The position numbers and the translations under genes were made by a program. Shown here piece after piece: positions 63,503 to 64,000 of a stretch of 64,000 nt of DNA. How positions within the stretch are numbered: the first letter of the stretch is position 1; the number at the start of each line of letters is the position of its first letter. The notes under the pieces are model-generated. The model worked only from the letters and a program-made list of their open reading frames with translations, was not told the DNA's origin and did not search any database. The stretch is from contig CAWFMY010000001.1 of the NCBI GenBank assembly GCA_963816925.1, positions 186,001 to 250,000 of the forward strand, in the 5' to 3' direction. The DNA comes from CAIWHR01 sp963816925. Lineage in GTDB: Bacteria > Pseudomonadota > Gammaproteobacteria > Burkholderiales > Casimicrobiaceae.

Positions 63503-64000
63503 TCAGTAAGCCACTTTCGCGACGGCCCGCAGCTCGTCGGGCGTCGCGGTGCCGAAGCCGAAGAATTCCAGGTACGCGGGAATCATCTCGAACAGCATGT
63601 CGGTGCCGACCTGGTATCGGCAGCCGCGTTCCCGCGCCGCCGCGAGCAGAGGCGTGATCTCCTGCTTCATCACGACTTCGCCGACGAACGTCCGCGGCGA
63701 CAGCCCGGCTACATCGATCGGAAGCGGGTCGCCCGGGTTCATGCCGAGCGGCGTGCCGTTGACGACGAGGTCGAAACCCGCGGGGTCGCGGGAGCCGACG
63801 TTCACGTCGATCGACGGATAATGCTTCTTCAGTCGCGCGGCGAGGTCCCGCACCGTCGCGGAATCCGTGTCGTAGAGCGAGATCGCCGCCACGCCGTCCG
63901 CGGCAAGCGAGGCCGCGATCGCCGAGCCGACGCCGCCGGCTGCCGACCACGAGGCACCGCGCGCCCGCCAGAGTGAAGCCTTTGCGCCGAACCCCGCGCG
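63503..64000 (-). CDS. Second shikimate-dehydrogenase-like protein, partial at the window edge (one frameshift)
   Basis: Only the C-terminal part is inside. At the edge one frame reads KGFTLAGARCLVVGS, and after a one-base slip near 63940 another reads AGGVGSAIAASLAADGVAAI, together the AroE nucleotide-binding motif. Then come VNGTPLGMNPGDPLPIDVAG, VGEVVMKQEITPLLAAARER and VGTDMLFEMIPAYLEFFGFG. The TDMLFExIPAYLEFFGFG ending sets it apart from the canonical enzyme at 62652. The N-terminus lies beyond 64000. It is probably a catabolic quinate/shikimate-type dehydrogenase. Confidence 0.8.
   Translation of the reverse strand, partial: RAGFGAKASLWRARGASWSAAGGVGSAIAASLAADGVAAISLYDTDSATVRDLAARLKKHYPSIDVNVGSRDPAGFDLVVNGTPLGMNPGDPLPIDVAGLSPRTFVGEVVMKQEITPLLAAARERGCRYQVGTDMLFEMIPAYLEFFGFGTATPDELRAVAKVAY

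Noticed and set aside
2396..64000. Treating the frameshifted genes as pseudogenes
   Set aside because: Breaks are single bases, motifs on both sides are intact, essential genes are affected, and two genes have compensating slips. Error is the simpler reading.
1..64000. CRISPR arrays, insertion sequences, integrases, tRNA or rRNA genes, toxin-antitoxin or phage-defence systems
   Set aside because: I saw no regularly spaced repeats, transposase or integrase motifs, tRNA-like ends, or defence-gene motifs anywhere in the window.

Overview
The window is GC-rich chromosomal DNA from a proteobacterium, most likely a betaproteobacterium of the Burkholderiales or a close relative. The case rests on the housekeeping order nadD-rsfS-rlmH-maf-rng, on the RNB exonuclease-tonB-mtgA block, and on the abundance of branched-chain-amino-acid (LIV) type ABC transporters, Gfo/Idh/MocA dehydrogenases and CoA-dependent enzymes. 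I saw no rRNA, tRNA, insertion sequence or CRISPR array.

Left part (1-30.5 kb), mostly core genome. A complete high-affinity potassium system comes first: two small membrane ORFs, kdpF, kdpA, kdpB, kdpC, then the kdpDE two-component pair. It is followed by proA, a periplasmic DsrE-like protein, a cation diffusion facilitator, an MFS permease, a DUF924 protein, and the nadD-rsfS-rlmH-maf-rng block. Next are two tandem paralogues of a secreted parallel beta-helix protein, an alpha/beta-hydrolase, two VOC proteins, a D-threonine-aldolase-like PLP enzyme, an ECF sigma/anti-sigma pair, mgtE, mtgA, tonB, an RNB-domain exoribonuclease and an acyl-CoA dehydrogenase.

Right part (30.5-64 kb), a catabolic island transcribed almost entirely leftwards. 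A 13-gene operon (42.3 to 30.6 kb) carries three Gfo/Idh/MocA dehydrogenases, a ketopantoate-reductase-like protein, two divergent type II dehydroquinate dehydratase-like proteins (AroQ), a MaoC hydratase, a CaiB CoA-transferase, three SDRs, a shikimate-dehydrogenase-like protein, a xylose-isomerase-like TIM barrel and a sugar-nucleotide-type epimerase. Upstream lies an 8-gene operon (50.2 to 42.4 kb) with a complete LIV transporter, a second ketopantoate-reductase-like gene, an oxopentenoate-hydratase-like gene and another Gfo/Idh/MocA gene. A divergent LysR regulator follows, then a third block with an MFS exporter, two Gfo/Idh/MocA genes, an enoyl-CoA hydratase, two LIV binding proteins, a type I dehydroquinate dehydratase, a second LIV transporter and two further shikimate-dehydrogenase genes. 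The last gene runs off the right edge.

The strongest new signal is regulatory. Three promoters (42.3, 50.4 and 57.0 kb) share one roughly 70-bp architecture: an identically spaced -35/-10 pair and an upstream array of GCAATG/CATTGC half-sites of LysR T-N11-A type. One copy overlaps the start codon of the local lysR gene. This ties the three operons into one probable LysR regulon. By inference it takes up and degrades a hydroaromatic or cyclitol-like compound (quinate/shikimate-type chemistry); the substrate is not proven.

Quality caution: about 19 genes carry single-base frameshifts, mostly net +1. They include essential genes and two cases where a second indel restores the frame. This looks like sequence or assembly error rather than gene decay, and the affected genes are annotated as full-length with the break positions given.
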